The position numbers and the translations under genes were made by a program. The notes under the pieces were generated by a model. The model saw only the letters and a list, made by a program, of their open reading frames with translations, was not told where the DNA came from and did no database searches. Source: Endozoicomonas sp. G2_1 (GTDB lineage: Bacteria; Pseudomonadota; Gammaproteobacteria; Enterobacterales; Alteromonadaceae). From it: DNA of 64,000 nt. The DNA lies in contig NZ_JAGHQT010000005.1 in assembly GCF_017744155.1 (NCBI RefSeq), positions 1 to 64,000 on the forward strand. Direction: 5' to 3'. Positions 44,778-53,717 of the stretch are shown in pieces. Numbering within the stretch: the first letter of the stretch is position 1; every line of letters begins with the position of its first letter.

Positions 44778-44813
44778 AAACGGTTGCCATTTACTTGATG
44801 GCAACCGTTTTTT
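44778..44813. terminator. Bidirectional terminator between the ydcH-like and exonuclease genes
   Basis: AAACGGTTGCCAT (44778-44790) pairs with ATGGCAACCGTTT (44798-44810), followed by T. The exonuclease gene on the opposite strand ends at its edge (44812). Confidence 0.88.
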
Positions 44814-45501
44814 ATGAGCGCAGCAGATGTTTTAGGGTAATGTGTTGCGATTCTCGCTGCTTAATCATCGCCAAAAACAGCTCTGCGGTTGCAATCGCAT
44901 CGCTCAGCGCGTTGTGAGCATAATGGCCCGGTAGGTGGTAGCTTTCTCGCAAATTCGCCAGGCGCAGCTGAGAGGGATCGTAAGCAATATCTTTGGCATC
45001 TAGCCTTTTTTTCTCAATCACGAGTGTATCAATAATCGGTATTACTGGTGCCATGCCGTAGAGTTTTAGACAAGCCTCTTTTAAAAACTCCCGTTCTATT
45101 TTGGCGTAATGTACTAACATCACTTTACCGGCAAGTGCTTTTAAAATGGTTTCAACCACCTCTGCTAACGGTTTGCCTTCTGCTTTTTCTTGGTCGGTAA
45201 TTTGGTGAATGGCAACGTTATCTGCTTTTAATGCGCCATTGCTGGTAATAATCTGATGAAAGCTGGTTCCTAGTTTTATTTGTAGTTCTGGCATCTGGAT
45301 AAAACCAACGCTGAGCAGCTTGTCGGTTTTGGCATTTAGTCCCGTCGTTTCAAAGTCTAACGATAAAATATCGAGGTGGTGCACGGGGGTGCTCGACTCT
45401 GGGAAGGGGACCGAAAGGTAGTCCTTTAATGGCCCGTCGGGCGCTTTTTTCAATAGCCTTTGTCGTTTTGCATTCAGGCCGAATAGTTGTCGAAATACCA
45501 T
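44812..45501 (-). CDS. DnaQ-like 3'-5' exonuclease
   Basis: A 229-residue DEDDh-type exonuclease. Exo I is LSLDFETTGL near 47-56 with its Asp and Glu. Exo III is HNALSDAIATAEL near 197-209 with His and Asp. The exo II segment, normally with Asp in a HNAxFDxxFL-like motif, reads LVHYAKIEREFL, so the metal-binding Asp appears as Glu. I recall this form in relatives lying next to DUF294 proteins, so it is probably a subfamily feature. It should trim 3' ends of nucleic acid, but the target is unknown. It follows the cNMP/CBS/DUF294 gene by 34 bp and is likely in one operon with it. Confidence 0.9.
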   Translation of the reverse strand: MVFRQLFGLNAKRQRLLKKAPDGPLKDYLSVPFPESSTPVHHLDILSLDFETTGLNAKTDKLLSVGFIQMPELQIKLGTSFHQIITSNGALKADNVAIHQITDQEKAEGKPLAEVVETILKALAGKVMLVHYAKIEREFLKEACLKLYGMAPVIPIIDTLVIEKKRLDAKDIAYDPSQLRLANLRESYHLPGHYAHNALSDAIATAELFLAMIKQRESQHITLKHLLRS

Positions 45502-45535
45502 AATTTTCTAATGCTACTGCACGGCATTACTGAAG

Positions 45536-47413
45536 TTAGTAAACCGATTGGCGAGATTCCTGTAGTGTTTTTATGACTTTAAATGCGTCTTTTAAATGTT
45601 CGCGCTCTAACTTAGAGAGTGACTTAGGTGATAAGTAATTATCGGGCGCTTGCTGTTGGCTAATTTGCTCAGCTTGGTGCTTCATTTTTAGCATCGAGAG
45701 AAACTCAAAGGCGTCGAGTAGATTCTTGGCTGACGCTTTTGTTACTGCTCTGGTGCCTGCGACCTTTTGCAAGCGCTCGCGAGTATTGACGGCGCTAATG
45801 CCTTCTGAAAGCGCATAGATTCGAGCAAGATCGACTATCGGTGCAATACCATTGTGTTTTAAATCCAAACTCGCTTTGTTTTTGCCGTCTTGAATCAACA
45901 CGAAGTCGCGGAAAAAGCCCAGAGGCGGTTTGAGTTGCAGCGCATTCTTCGACAAGTGAGCAATAAACAAAGAGCTTTGCTTGGTCTGCGACAGCACTTT
46001 AGCGCGAATGTCTTCTAAAAGCCGAGTATCGCCATATATTGCCGTTAAATCGAAGAATATACTGCAGTGCAGTAGCGCCTTCGGATCTGGCGTATTAATC
46101 CAGGTATTGAAATATTGTCGCCAGCGTTTTTGTGGTTGGCGCCAGCGTTTGGTCGTTGCCATGATATCGCCGGGACAATAGACAAAACCGCATTGTGCCA
46201 AGCCATCACAAACATAGGTCGCCAAGTTGGCAAACCACGGTTCGTGCTCTGGCTGAATTTGGTCGCTGATGATCAGCCCGTTGTCTTGATCTGAATGGGC
46301 AAACTGTTCCTGTCGTGCTTGTGAGCCAGCGGCTACCCAGACATAAGGTACGGGTGCGGCACCATATTTTTGTTCTGCTAATGCGATTAAGCGAATGGTT
46401 ATCGCCGTCGTTATTGCGCTAACGGTTTTACCTAATTGACTGGCACTCGCGCCGAGTTTCGCCATTTTGACCTGTAATTTTGGCAGCAAGGCACTGAGCT
46501 TTTTGAGTTCAATAATACTGTCAGCCTTGTGAATCAAACTGGTTAGGTTGACGGCGTTTTGCTCTTCTTGACGCATTAAATCGGTAATGGTCACCATACC
46601 GGCGAGTTTGCCTTGGTGAGTTACCGGTAAATGATGGATGTTCAAACTGGTCATTAACATTAATGCGTCAAAGGCACTTTGACTGCTCGAGAGCGTGGTA
46701 ATGTCTCGGGTCATAATTTCGCTGACGGGCGCGACAATTGACAAACCTTGGGCAACACAGCGCCTGCGAATGTCTTTGTCGGTGATAATGCCAGCAGTTT
46801 TGCCGGCGTCAACCACCACTAAACAGGAAAAGTTCTGCTCAGTCATTGTTATTGCCGCTTGTTGGATCGTCGCATTACTCTCTATCGTTGCCACCGGTGT
46901 GTGATAAAAGTCGCTGACATTGGTATTGAGCAAACTCGAATTTAGAATCGCGTTTTGATTGGCTTGGTCGAGTACTTGCGATAAACGCTGAGCCGGAGAC
47001 TGTTGAAAGAAGGCTTTTACTTGGGGTAAGTCGACAATAATGTCTTTTAGCAGGGCAAAATCAATACTGTAAAGCAAGCAATCTTCTTCGCAGACAACTC
47101 GAATGGTTTTTGACTCTTCTGGGTAACAAAATACTGTGCATAAGTCACCTTCACCGTATTTACCGAGTAGCTGCTGTTCTTGGTCGGTGTGGTCGTGGTC
47201 AACGCGTTCTGGCAGCTGAAAATAACTGAGTGCACCTTTGCGCACTATATACAGCTTTGCGCCTTGCTCTCCTTCCGGCGGCAGTTCTTGCTGAGCACGG
47301 ACATAGCATATATTTATCGCCTTCAGTAATTGCTCGAGTTGGTCTTCTGATAGGTGCTCAAAAGGCGGAATAACCCTAACAAAGGCGTGAATTTCAGTGA
47401 GTGCATTTTCCAT
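45536..47413 (-). CDS. cNMP-binding, CBS and DUF294 nucleotidyltransferase-like protein
   Basis: A 625-residue soluble regulatory protein. Cyclic-nucleotide-binding-like domain about 12-125 (PFEHLSEDQLEQLLKAI, GDLCTVFCYPEE). Two CBS domains about 165-285 (ITDKDIRRRC, ITDLMRQEE), which usually bind adenine nucleotides. DUF294 nucleotidyltransferase-like domain about 300-430, with GSQARQEQFAHSDQDNGLI holding the GS and DxD-type residues. DUF294 C-terminal helical domain about 465-615. The order matches GlnD-like putative signalling transferases. Similar genes often stand beside DUF4212/SSS acetate-type transporters, as here, on the opposite strand. It may adjust that transport or acetate metabolism to energy charge; no target is known to me. 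Confidence 0.92.
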   Translation of the reverse strand: MENALTEIHAFVRVIPPFEHLSEDQLEQLLKAINICYVRAQQELPPEGEQGAKLYIVRKGALSYFQLPERVDHDHTDQEQQLLGKYGEGDLCTVFCYPEESKTIRVVCEEDCLLYSIDFALLKDIIVDLPQVKAFFQQSPAQRLSQVLDQANQNAILNSSLLNTNVSDFYHTPVATIESNATIQQAAITMTEQNFSCLVVVDAGKTAGIITDKDIRRRCVAQGLSIVAPVSEIMTRDITTLSSSQSAFDALMLMTSLNIHHLPVTHQGKLAGMVTITDLMRQEEQNAVNLTSLIHKADSIIELKKLSALLPKLQVKMAKLGASASQLGKTVSAITTAITIRLIALAEQKYGAAPVPYVWVAAGSQARQEQFAHSDQDNGLIISDQIQPEHEPWFANLATYVCDGLAQCGFVYCPGDIMATTKRWRQPQKRWRQYFNTWINTPDPKALLHCSIFFDLTAIYGDTRLLEDIRAKVLSQTKQSSLFIAHLSKNALQLKPPLGFFRDFVLIQDGKNKASLDLKHNGIAPIVDLARIYALSEGISAVNTRERLQKVAGTRAVTKASAKNLLDAFEFLSMLKMKHQAEQISQQQAPDNYLSPKSLSKLEREHLKDAFKVIKTLQESRQSVY

Positions 47414-47492
47414 AGTGAACCATCGACAAAATGTGCGTTCAGGGTTACTTAAGCTGCTGCCATCTTGGGCGTAGCCATTGTTAAAGTCAATC

Positions 47493-47506
47493 TAGACTAA
47501 AGTGTA
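47493..47506. promoter_or_regulatory. Candidate CrbR operator before the acetate symporter genes
   Basis: TAGAC-TAAA-GTGTA matches the perfect dyad at 43960-43973 in the left arm and in four of five bases of the right arm. It lies between the divergent DUF294 gene and the DUF4212/SSS pair, 174 bases before the latter. Confidence 0.45.
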
Positions 47507-47679
47507 ATACCTCGGCTGGAAAAAGCTTGCTAGTGTTGATAACAGGAGAGTCTAGTTTGACTATTTCGCTAGCACTAAAGCGCAGTAATCAAACCAGAAA
47601 TCTCTGAATATACAACTTGAAGAACACAATAATTACATAATAAACAACGCCTTTATTGAGCGCGTATGAGGAGAGAACG

Positions 47680-47928
47680 GTGGAAGCTAGATCTTATTGG
47701 CAGGAAAACCTGCGATTAATCTTAATCTGCTTAGCGATTTGGTTCGTGGTATCTTTCGGTTTTGGCCTGCTGTTGGTTGAACCGTTAAATGCTATTCGTT
47801 TAGGTGGATACAAACTAGGCTTTTGGTTTGCACAGCAAGGTTCAATTTACACCTTTGTTGGTCTGATTTTTTGGTATACAGCACAAATGAATAAGCTGGA
47901 CAAAAAACACAATGTGGAGGATCAATAA
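47680..47928 (+). CDS. DUF4212 small subunit of sodium/solute symporter
   Basis: GTG 47680 is preferred to a TTG eight codons upstream because GAGGAGA lies 5-6 bases before it. The product is 82 residues. Two membrane helices (about 12-33 and 45-70) are linked by the family's conserved EPLNAIRLGGYKLGFWFAQQGS. DUF4212 proteins are always paired with a large SSS transporter; here the stop overlaps the next ATG (TAATG). The pair probably forms one complex in the inner membrane. Confidence 0.93.
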   Translation: MEARSYWQENLRLILICLAIWFVVSFGFGLLLVEPLNAIRLGGYKLGFWFAQQGSIYTFVGLIFWYTAQMNKLDKKHNVEDQ

Positions 47929-49664
47929 TGGATGAATTAAGACTCTACACTTGGATTGCCGTTGGTGGTACCTTCGGCCTTTACTTCTTCCTTGCATGGT
48001 GGGCTCGCGCTGGCTCGACAAGTGAATTCTACGCAGCTGGTGGTGGTATTACGCCATTGCAAAACGGTATGGCGATTGGCGCCGACTGGATGAGTGCGGC
48101 ATCGTTTATTTCGATGGCGGGTCTGATTGCTTTCTTAGGTTACGGTGGTTCGGTTTTCCTTATGGGCTGGACCGGTGGTTATGTATTACTGGCGATGTGC
48201 CTAGCTCCTTACATGCGTAAGCACGGCAAATTCACAGTACCTGAGTTTATTGGTGACCGTTTCTATTCTAGAACGGCGCGTATTGTTGCCGTAGTGTGTT
48301 TGATCATTGCATCTGTTACATACATCATCGGTCAAATGAAGGGTGTTGGTGTTGCTTTCTCTCGCTTCTTAGAAGTTGAATACGATGTTGGTTTATACAT
48401 TGGTATGGGTGTGGTGTTCGTTTATGCAACGCTAGGTGGTATGAAAGGTATTACGTACACGCAGATTGCTCAGTACGTTGTACTTATCACGGCTTACACT
48501 ATTCCTGCTATTTTCATTTCACTACAATTAACCGGTAACCCTATTCCACAATTGGGCTTAGGTTCAACGCTTGCTGATGGCAGCGGTGTCTACCTGTTAG
48601 ACAAGCTCGACATGGTGGTCACAGACCTAGGTTTTAAAGAATACACCACGTCCAGCTTAGGCTCGGTTGAAATGTTTGCCTACACTATGTCATTGATGAT
48701 TGGTACAGCAGGTTTACCACACGTTATTATGCGTTTCTTTACGGTACCTTCGGTTAAGGCTGCACGTCAGTCAGCGGGTTACGCATTAGTATTTATTGCC
48801 TTGTTATACACAGTAGCTCCGGCTGTTGGTGCTATGGCTCGCTTCAACCTAATCAACACCATTGAACCAGTGGCTGGTCAAAACCTTGAATACGACCAAA
48901 GACCACAGTGGTTTAAAGATTGGGAAAGAACGGGTCTATTGCAGTTTGAAGACAAAAATGGCGACGGCAAAATTCAGTACACTTCAAATGCTGAAACCAA
49001 TGAAATGGTTAAAGTTGACCGCGACATTATGGTACTTGCTAACCCTTCAATAGCTAACTTACCAAACTGGGTAATTGCATTGGTTGCCGCTGGTGGTTTA
49101 GCTGCCGCGTTATCAACTGCGGCTGGTTTGTTATTAGCAATATCGTCGGCAGTGTCCCATGACTTGATGAAAGGGGTACTGGTGCCGGATATGAGTGAGA
49201 AAAACGAGCTCTTGGCAAGTCGTATTGTTATGACCTTGTCGATACTGTTTGCTGGTTATCTCGGCCTCAATCCTCCTGGATTTGCTGCAGGTACTGTTGC
49301 ATTGGCATTTGGTTTAGCTGCATCGAGTATCTTCCCTGCACTTATGATGGGTATCTTCTCGAAAAATATGAGCAGTAAAGCGGCAATCGCCGGTATGTGT
49401 TCAGGTCTTGGTGTTACTATGTTGTACGTATTCCAGCACAAAGGCATCATGTTTATTCCAGGTACCTCGTTCTTAGGTGGTATGGAGCCAAATTGGTTCT
49501 TAGGTATTTCGCCAAATGCCTTTGGTTCAATTGGCGCACTTGTTAACTTTGGTGTTGCCTTCGCAGTGCTAAAAGTAACAGGTCCTGCACCGAAGGAAAT
49601 TCAAGACTTAGTGGAAAACTTCCGTACACCACACGGTAAGATTGCAGCAGCGCATGATCACTAA
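47928..49664 (+). CDS. actP: SSS-family sodium:acetate-type symporter
   Basis: A 578-residue transporter of the solute:sodium symporter family, VC2705/ActP type. It has about 13 membrane helices, with motifs AAGGGITPLQNGMAIGADWMSAASFISMAGLIAF near the start and GTAGLPHVIMRFFTVP in the middle. A soluble insert of about 75 residues (about 310-365) contains DKNGDGKIQYT, an EF-hand-like calcium loop. It probably imports acetate, or pyruvate or another short acid, with sodium. The small DUF4212 partner is translationally coupled upstream, and a CrbR-like site lies before both. A terminator follows. The symbol actP is used in the broad sense. Confidence 0.9.
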   Translation: MDELRLYTWIAVGGTFGLYFFLAWWARAGSTSEFYAAGGGITPLQNGMAIGADWMSAASFISMAGLIAFLGYGGSVFLMGWTGGYVLLAMCLAPYMRKHGKFTVPEFIGDRFYSRTARIVAVVCLIIASVTYIIGQMKGVGVAFSRFLEVEYDVGLYIGMGVVFVYATLGGMKGITYTQIAQYVVLITAYTIPAIFISLQLTGNPIPQLGLGSTLADGSGVYLLDKLDMVVTDLGFKEYTTSSLGSVEMFAYTMSLMIGTAGLPHVIMRFFTVPSVKAARQSAGYALVFIALLYTVAPAVGAMARFNLINTIEPVAGQNLEYDQRPQWFKDWERTGLLQFEDKNGDGKIQYTSNAETNEMVKVDRDIMVLANPSIANLPNWVIALVAAGGLAAALSTAAGLLLAISSAVSHDLMKGVLVPDMSEKNELLASRIVMTLSILFAGYLGLNPPGFAAGTVALAFGLAASSIFPALMMGIFSKNMSSKAAIAGMCSGLGVTMLYVFQHKGIMFIPGTSFLGGMEPNWFLGISPNAFGSIGALVNFGVAFAVLKVTGPAPKEIQDLVENFRTPHGKIAAAHDH

Positions 49665-49693
49665 TACACTGAATTTCTTAACTTAAGAACAAA

Positions 49694-49730
49694 AGCAAAG
49701 GTTGGTTTTACCAGCCTTTGCTGTTTTTTT
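49694..49730 (+). terminator. Intrinsic terminator after the symporter
   Basis: AGCAAAGGTTGG (49694-49705) pairs with CCAGCCTTTGCT (49711-49722, one G-T pair) and is followed by GTTTTTTT. The next gene begins ten bases later, so some read-through is possible. Confidence 0.88.
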
Positions 49731-49739
49731 GAGGTATCC

Positions 49740-50177
49740 ATGAGTCGACATACTAAACTTGCTATTTTTATCGCCCCATTTTTACTGTTATTAGGGTATA
49801 TCGCATCGGATTACTATCTTGAACAGCAAGCGCAAGAGCTGCGTATTTTTGAGTTAGTGCCACAAGGTGATTGCGATGTCATAAACAAACAGTGCGTGCT
49901 TAGCTCAGGTGATTTTAAAGTTAATATTTCCGATCTCAACGGCATGACAGAGGTCAATTCAACATTTCCGCTAGATGACGCAACGCTGTTTTTAGTTGAG
50001 GGTGAAAAAGCTACCAGCTATCGCTTAGGAATGTCGGAAAGTCCTTATTACTGGCGCAATAAAACGCCATTGCGAGCAAAACTCGCAGAGCGTGGTTCGT
50101 CGCAAAAAATGCGCTTAATTGCTTCAATTAAAGGTGGCAAATACATCAGCGAGTTTTATGCAACAACAACTCACTAA
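49740..50177 (+). CDS. Membrane-anchored periplasmic protein of unknown function
   Basis: A 145-residue protein with one N-terminal hydrophobic segment (about 7-27), then a periplasmic domain of about 115 residues. Two close cysteines (GDCDVINKQC, about 44 and 51) probably form a disulfide. The rest is mostly beta strands (DFKVNISDL, ATLFLVEGEKATSYRLGMS, RLIASIKGGKYISEF). I do not recognise the family. It sits between the symporter terminator and the gene for the CrbS-like kinase, with 68 bp to the latter. It may therefore be a periplasmic accessory of the acetate transporter or sensor, an inference from position only. Confidence 0.75.
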   Translation: MSRHTKLAIFIAPFLLLLGYIASDYYLEQQAQELRIFELVPQGDCDVINKQCVLSSGDFKVNISDLNGMTEVNSTFPLDDATLFLVEGEKATSYRLGMSESPYYWRNKTPLRAKLAERGSSQKMRLIASIKGGKYISEFYATTTH

Positions 50178-50245
50178 TATGCTTAACCTTTGATTTTATG
50201 TGGTTAATTGAGTACATTGCAGGGGAGGGATAATTTGGAGTGGCT

Positions 50246-53200
50246 ATGTTTGCCAATTGGCAATTAATACTCGTTAGCTTAGGCTACATCGGTTTGCTTT
50301 TTGTGATTGCGTACTTGGGCGATAAGTACCGTCGTCACATTGGTCAAAAGTATCAGCCGTTAATTTATGCGTTAACCCTCGGAGTTTATTGCACCTCTTG
50401 GAGTTTTTTGGGCACCACCAGCCAAGCCTCTGAAAACTTCATTGCTCATTTGCCGATCTATATTGCGCCGATTTTATTGTTTGTATTTGCGTGGCCGTTT
50501 ATTCAGCGGATTATTCGCATCAGTTTAAAGCTCAATTTAACTTCGATTGCCGACTTACTCGCGGCTCGATTTGGCAAGTCTAATAAACTGGCCGTGTTAG
50601 TGACTATCGTTGCTTTGATTGGCGTCATGCCATATATCGCCCTTCAGTTAAAAGCGATTGTTTATTCATTTCAACAATTACAAACCGATCACCAAGTCGT
50701 GAGTTGGCGTTTTGGCCTAATTGTCAGTTTGTTTCTAGCGGGCTTTACCATTATTTTTGGTGTTCGCAATATCGGTGTTACCGAGCGACATCCCGGCGTT
50801 ATGCTGGCGATTGCCTTTGAGTCACTCGTCAAAGTCGTCGCGTTGCTGGCGGTCGGTATTTTTGTCTGCTTTTTCTTGTTTGACTCACCTATGGTGATTT
50901 GGCAGCAATCTCGCGCCAATATTTCGTTGTCGGAACAGCTCAATTTTTCGAGTATTTCCTCGGTTGCTGCCATGACTGTGATTGCGATGGCAGGCTTTTT
51001 ATCGCTGCCACGTCAGTTTCAAGTGATGGTTGTTGAGCTCAAAGACAGCCAAGATACTTGGCTGAGTCGACGGGTATTTCCGCTTTATATTTTAGTTTTT
51101 GCCGTTTTTGCCGTACCGCTTGGGCTGGCGGGAAAACTGCTGCTAGAAGGGCAAGTACCTGCTGATACCTATGTTCTGTTTTTACCTAGTGTTGCAGGCC
51201 AAAGTTGGTTGACATTATTGGCGTTCTTAGGCGCGATATCAGCGGCCAGCTCTATGGTGATTATTTCATCTATTGCCCTTAGCACTATGCTCAGCAACGA
51301 GATTATTTTTCCATTGTTGTTTAAGCGCCAACGCAGCCAACAGCACGAATACGACAGCTTTCGAGTACGCTTGCTAAATATCCGCAAAGCATTGGTGTTA
51401 TTCGTGATTATGCTGGGTTACGGCGTTTTTCTCTTTATTTCGCAAGATACACTGGCATCAATCGGCGAAGTTGCTTTTGGCGCTATTGCCCAGTTAACAC
51501 CCGCGTTAATCGCCGCTTTTTACTGGCGAAGAGCCAGTTTAACTGGTGTTTACGGTGGTATTTTTATTGGTTTTAGCTTGTGGCTGGCGACCAATTTTCT
51601 ACCTCAATTTGGCTTGTATCAGCATCCGTTTACCAGCGGGATTTTACCGGCAAATACCATGGCGACGCTAGTCAGTTTAGGGGCCAATATTTTGGTCATG
51701 TGGATGCTATCGCAAGTGAGCCGACAAAGTGTTCAAGAGCGAGTTCAAGCGTCGATTTTCCTTGAATGGCAACAGCCTGATTTACAAGCTGGCCAGCACA
51801 AACGCTCAATAAATCCTCAAGAGCTTGAGTTATTGGTTTCGCGTTTTGTTGGTGACAAAAAAGCACAAAAGAGTTTTGCTGAATTCCAACAGCAGCATGC
51901 GGGGCAGAACACATCAACTGGTGGATACAACCAAGCACTTATTCAACACACCGAGCAAGTACTCGCTGGTGTTATGGGAGTATCATCAGCCCGCTTGGTG
52001 CTGTCTTCTGCGATTCAGGGCCGTGATATGGCACTCGATGAACTTGCAGTATTGGTTGAAGAAGCGTCAACTCAAAAGCAAGCGTTTAGTCAGTCGCTAC
52101 TGCAAAGTGCGATTGAGAATGCTAGTGAAGGTATTTCAATTATTGACGGCGAACTCAATTTAGTCGCTTGGAACGGTAAATATCTCGACTTGTTTGATTA
52201 CCCCGAAGAGTTGGTTTATCTGGGAGCGCCAGTCGAAGATTTGATTCGTTTTAACGTTAATCGAGGTTTATGTGGTGTTGGCGACATTGAACAGCAGGTC
52301 AGTAAGCGCTTAAATTATTTGCGACAGGGCAGCGCGCACAGTTCTGAGCGGCAACACGCTAATGGTCAAGTTATTCGCATTCAAGGCAATCCTTTACCCG
52401 ACGGCGGCTTTGTTATGCTGTTTTCGGATATTACCGCTTATCGTCAAGCCGAGCAGGTATTGAAAGCAGAAAACATAGATTTAGAAGCATTGGTGACAGA
52501 ACGCACCGAAAAACTCGCACAAACTAACCGTGAGCTGGAATTGGCGCGTGAGCGCGCGGAGCAAGCTCATGTCAACAAAAGCCAATACTTAAAAGCGTGC
52601 AGCCACGACTTAATGCAGCCGTTAGAGGCAGCTCGGTTGTTTGCTAGTGCTTTGAGTGAGCAAAATCAGCTGAATGCGACTCAACAGAGGCAAGTTGCCA
52701 ACATCAATCATTCATTGAAGTTGGCGAGTGATTTGTTGGGTGACTTGTCGGAAATTGCGCGCATTGAAAGCGGCAATATAAAACCTCAACACCAGGCGGT
52801 TAGATTGGCGGATGTTTTTGCTAGTTTGGCGCAAGAGTTTTCAGCCTCAGCAGATGATCTTGATGTTGATTTTCGCACAGTAGCGACTGATACCTGGGTA
52901 CATACAGATCAGCATCTATTACATCGGATATTACAGAACTTACTTGGCAATGCGTTTCGCTATGCCAGTCCGGGGCGGGTTGTACTCGGTGTTAGGCGAG
53001 CTGGTAATGAGTTAATCATTCAGGTTATAGACAACGGCCCCGGTATTCCAAAAGACAAGCAGAGCTTGGTTTTTGAGCAATTTACTCAATTGCCATCGAA
53101 CGTCAATCAACAAGGTGCGACGCAACAGGCAAAAGGGCTTGGTTTGGGGCTCAATATCACTCGGAGTTTGAGCCAATTACTAGGTCACCAATTGTCCTTG

Positions 53201-53698
53201 AGTTCAGAGCAGGGCAAAGGTTGTAACTTTAGCGTTCGACTTGAGCGCATCGCACCAGTTGTCCAAGCGCCTGTGCGAGCTGTGCCAAGCCAAACCGCAT
53301 TTGCTGGCGTTACTGTTCTTTGTATCGATAATGATGCCGATGTTCTCAATGGCATGGTCGAGTTACTGGTCACTTGGCAATGTAATGTCTTGGCTGCAAG
53401 TTCAATAGCAGCTGCACAAAGCTACTACGACAGCCACAGTGATAGTATCGACTTGATCATTGCTGACTATCAATTGGACGAACCTGAAACCGGTTTAGAT
53501 TTGATTGCTAGTTTGCGCGAGCAATCGAGTTATTATCTGCCGGCCATTTTAGTGACTGCAACCACTGAACACGATATTGAACAAAAGGCACAGCAGGCAG
53601 ATGTTGGCTTTATGCGCAAGTTGGTGAAACCGGCTGGATTAAGAGCGCTAATTAGCGCGATGTTAACGAAAAAGTTGCAAGCCAATTATTCTGGCTAA
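50246..53698 (+). CDS. crbS: CrbS-like hybrid histidine kinase with transporter domain
   Basis: ATG 50246 has TTGGAG 5 bases upstream (GTG 50240 also possible), giving 1150 residues. Domain order: SSS-type transporter-like region about 1-490 with 12-13 helices; a STAC-like linker; PAS about 620-745; coiled coil; HisKA with His in KACSHDLMQPLEAARLFA; HATPase with NLLGNAFRYA, DNGPGIP and GLGLGLNITRS; C-terminal receiver about 1015-1140 (LCIDNDADV, phospho-Asp in IIADYQLD, Lys in KLVKPAG). In Vibrio, CrbS with CrbR switches on acetate uptake and acs. The regulator is encoded convergently 19 bp away, and acs plus the symporter are in the same locus. The match in layout and context is strong. Confidence 0.92.
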   Translation: MFANWQLILVSLGYIGLLFVIAYLGDKYRRHIGQKYQPLIYALTLGVYCTSWSFLGTTSQASENFIAHLPIYIAPILLFVFAWPFIQRIIRISLKLNLTSIADLLAARFGKSNKLAVLVTIVALIGVMPYIALQLKAIVYSFQQLQTDHQVVSWRFGLIVSLFLAGFTIIFGVRNIGVTERHPGVMLAIAFESLVKVVALLAVGIFVCFFLFDSPMVIWQQSRANISLSEQLNFSSISSVAAMTVIAMAGFLSLPRQFQVMVVELKDSQDTWLSRRVFPLYILVFAVFAVPLGLAGKLLLEGQVPADTYVLFLPSVAGQSWLTLLAFLGAISAASSMVIISSIALSTMLSNEIIFPLLFKRQRSQQHEYDSFRVRLLNIRKALVLFVIMLGYGVFLFISQDTLASIGEVAFGAIAQLTPALIAAFYWRRASLTGVYGGIFIGFSLWLATNFLPQFGLYQHPFTSGILPANTMATLVSLGANILVMWMLSQVSRQSVQERVQASIFLEWQQPDLQAGQHKRSINPQELELLVSRFVGDKKAQKSFAEFQQQHAGQNTSTGGYNQALIQHTEQVLAGVMGVSSARLVLSSAIQGRDMALDELAVLVEEASTQKQAFSQSLLQSAIENASEGISIIDGELNLVAWNGKYLDLFDYPEELVYLGAPVEDLIRFNVNRGLCGVGDIEQQVSKRLNYLRQGSAHSSERQHANGQVIRIQGNPLPDGGFVMLFSDITAYRQAEQVLKAENIDLEALVTERTEKLAQTNRELELARERAEQAHVNKSQYLKACSHDLMQPLEAARLFASALSEQNQLNATQQRQVANINHSLKLASDLLGDLSEIARIESGNIKPQHQAVRLADVFASLAQEFSASADDLDVDFRTVATDTWVHTDQHLLHRILQNLLGNAFRYASPGRVVLGVRRAGNELIIQVIDNGPGIPKDKQSLVFEQFTQLPSNVNQQGATQQAKGLGLGLNITRSLSQLLGHQLSLSSEQGKGCNFSVRLERIAPVVQAPVRAVPSQTAFAGVTVLCIDNDADVLNGMVELLVTWQCNVLAASSIAAAQSYYDSHSDSIDLIIADYQLDEPETGLDLIASLREQSSYYLPAILVTATTEHDIEQKAQQADVGFMRKLVKPAGLRALISAMLTKKLQANYSG

Positions 53699-53717
53699 CT
53701 GCGAGCGATTGGCCTGA

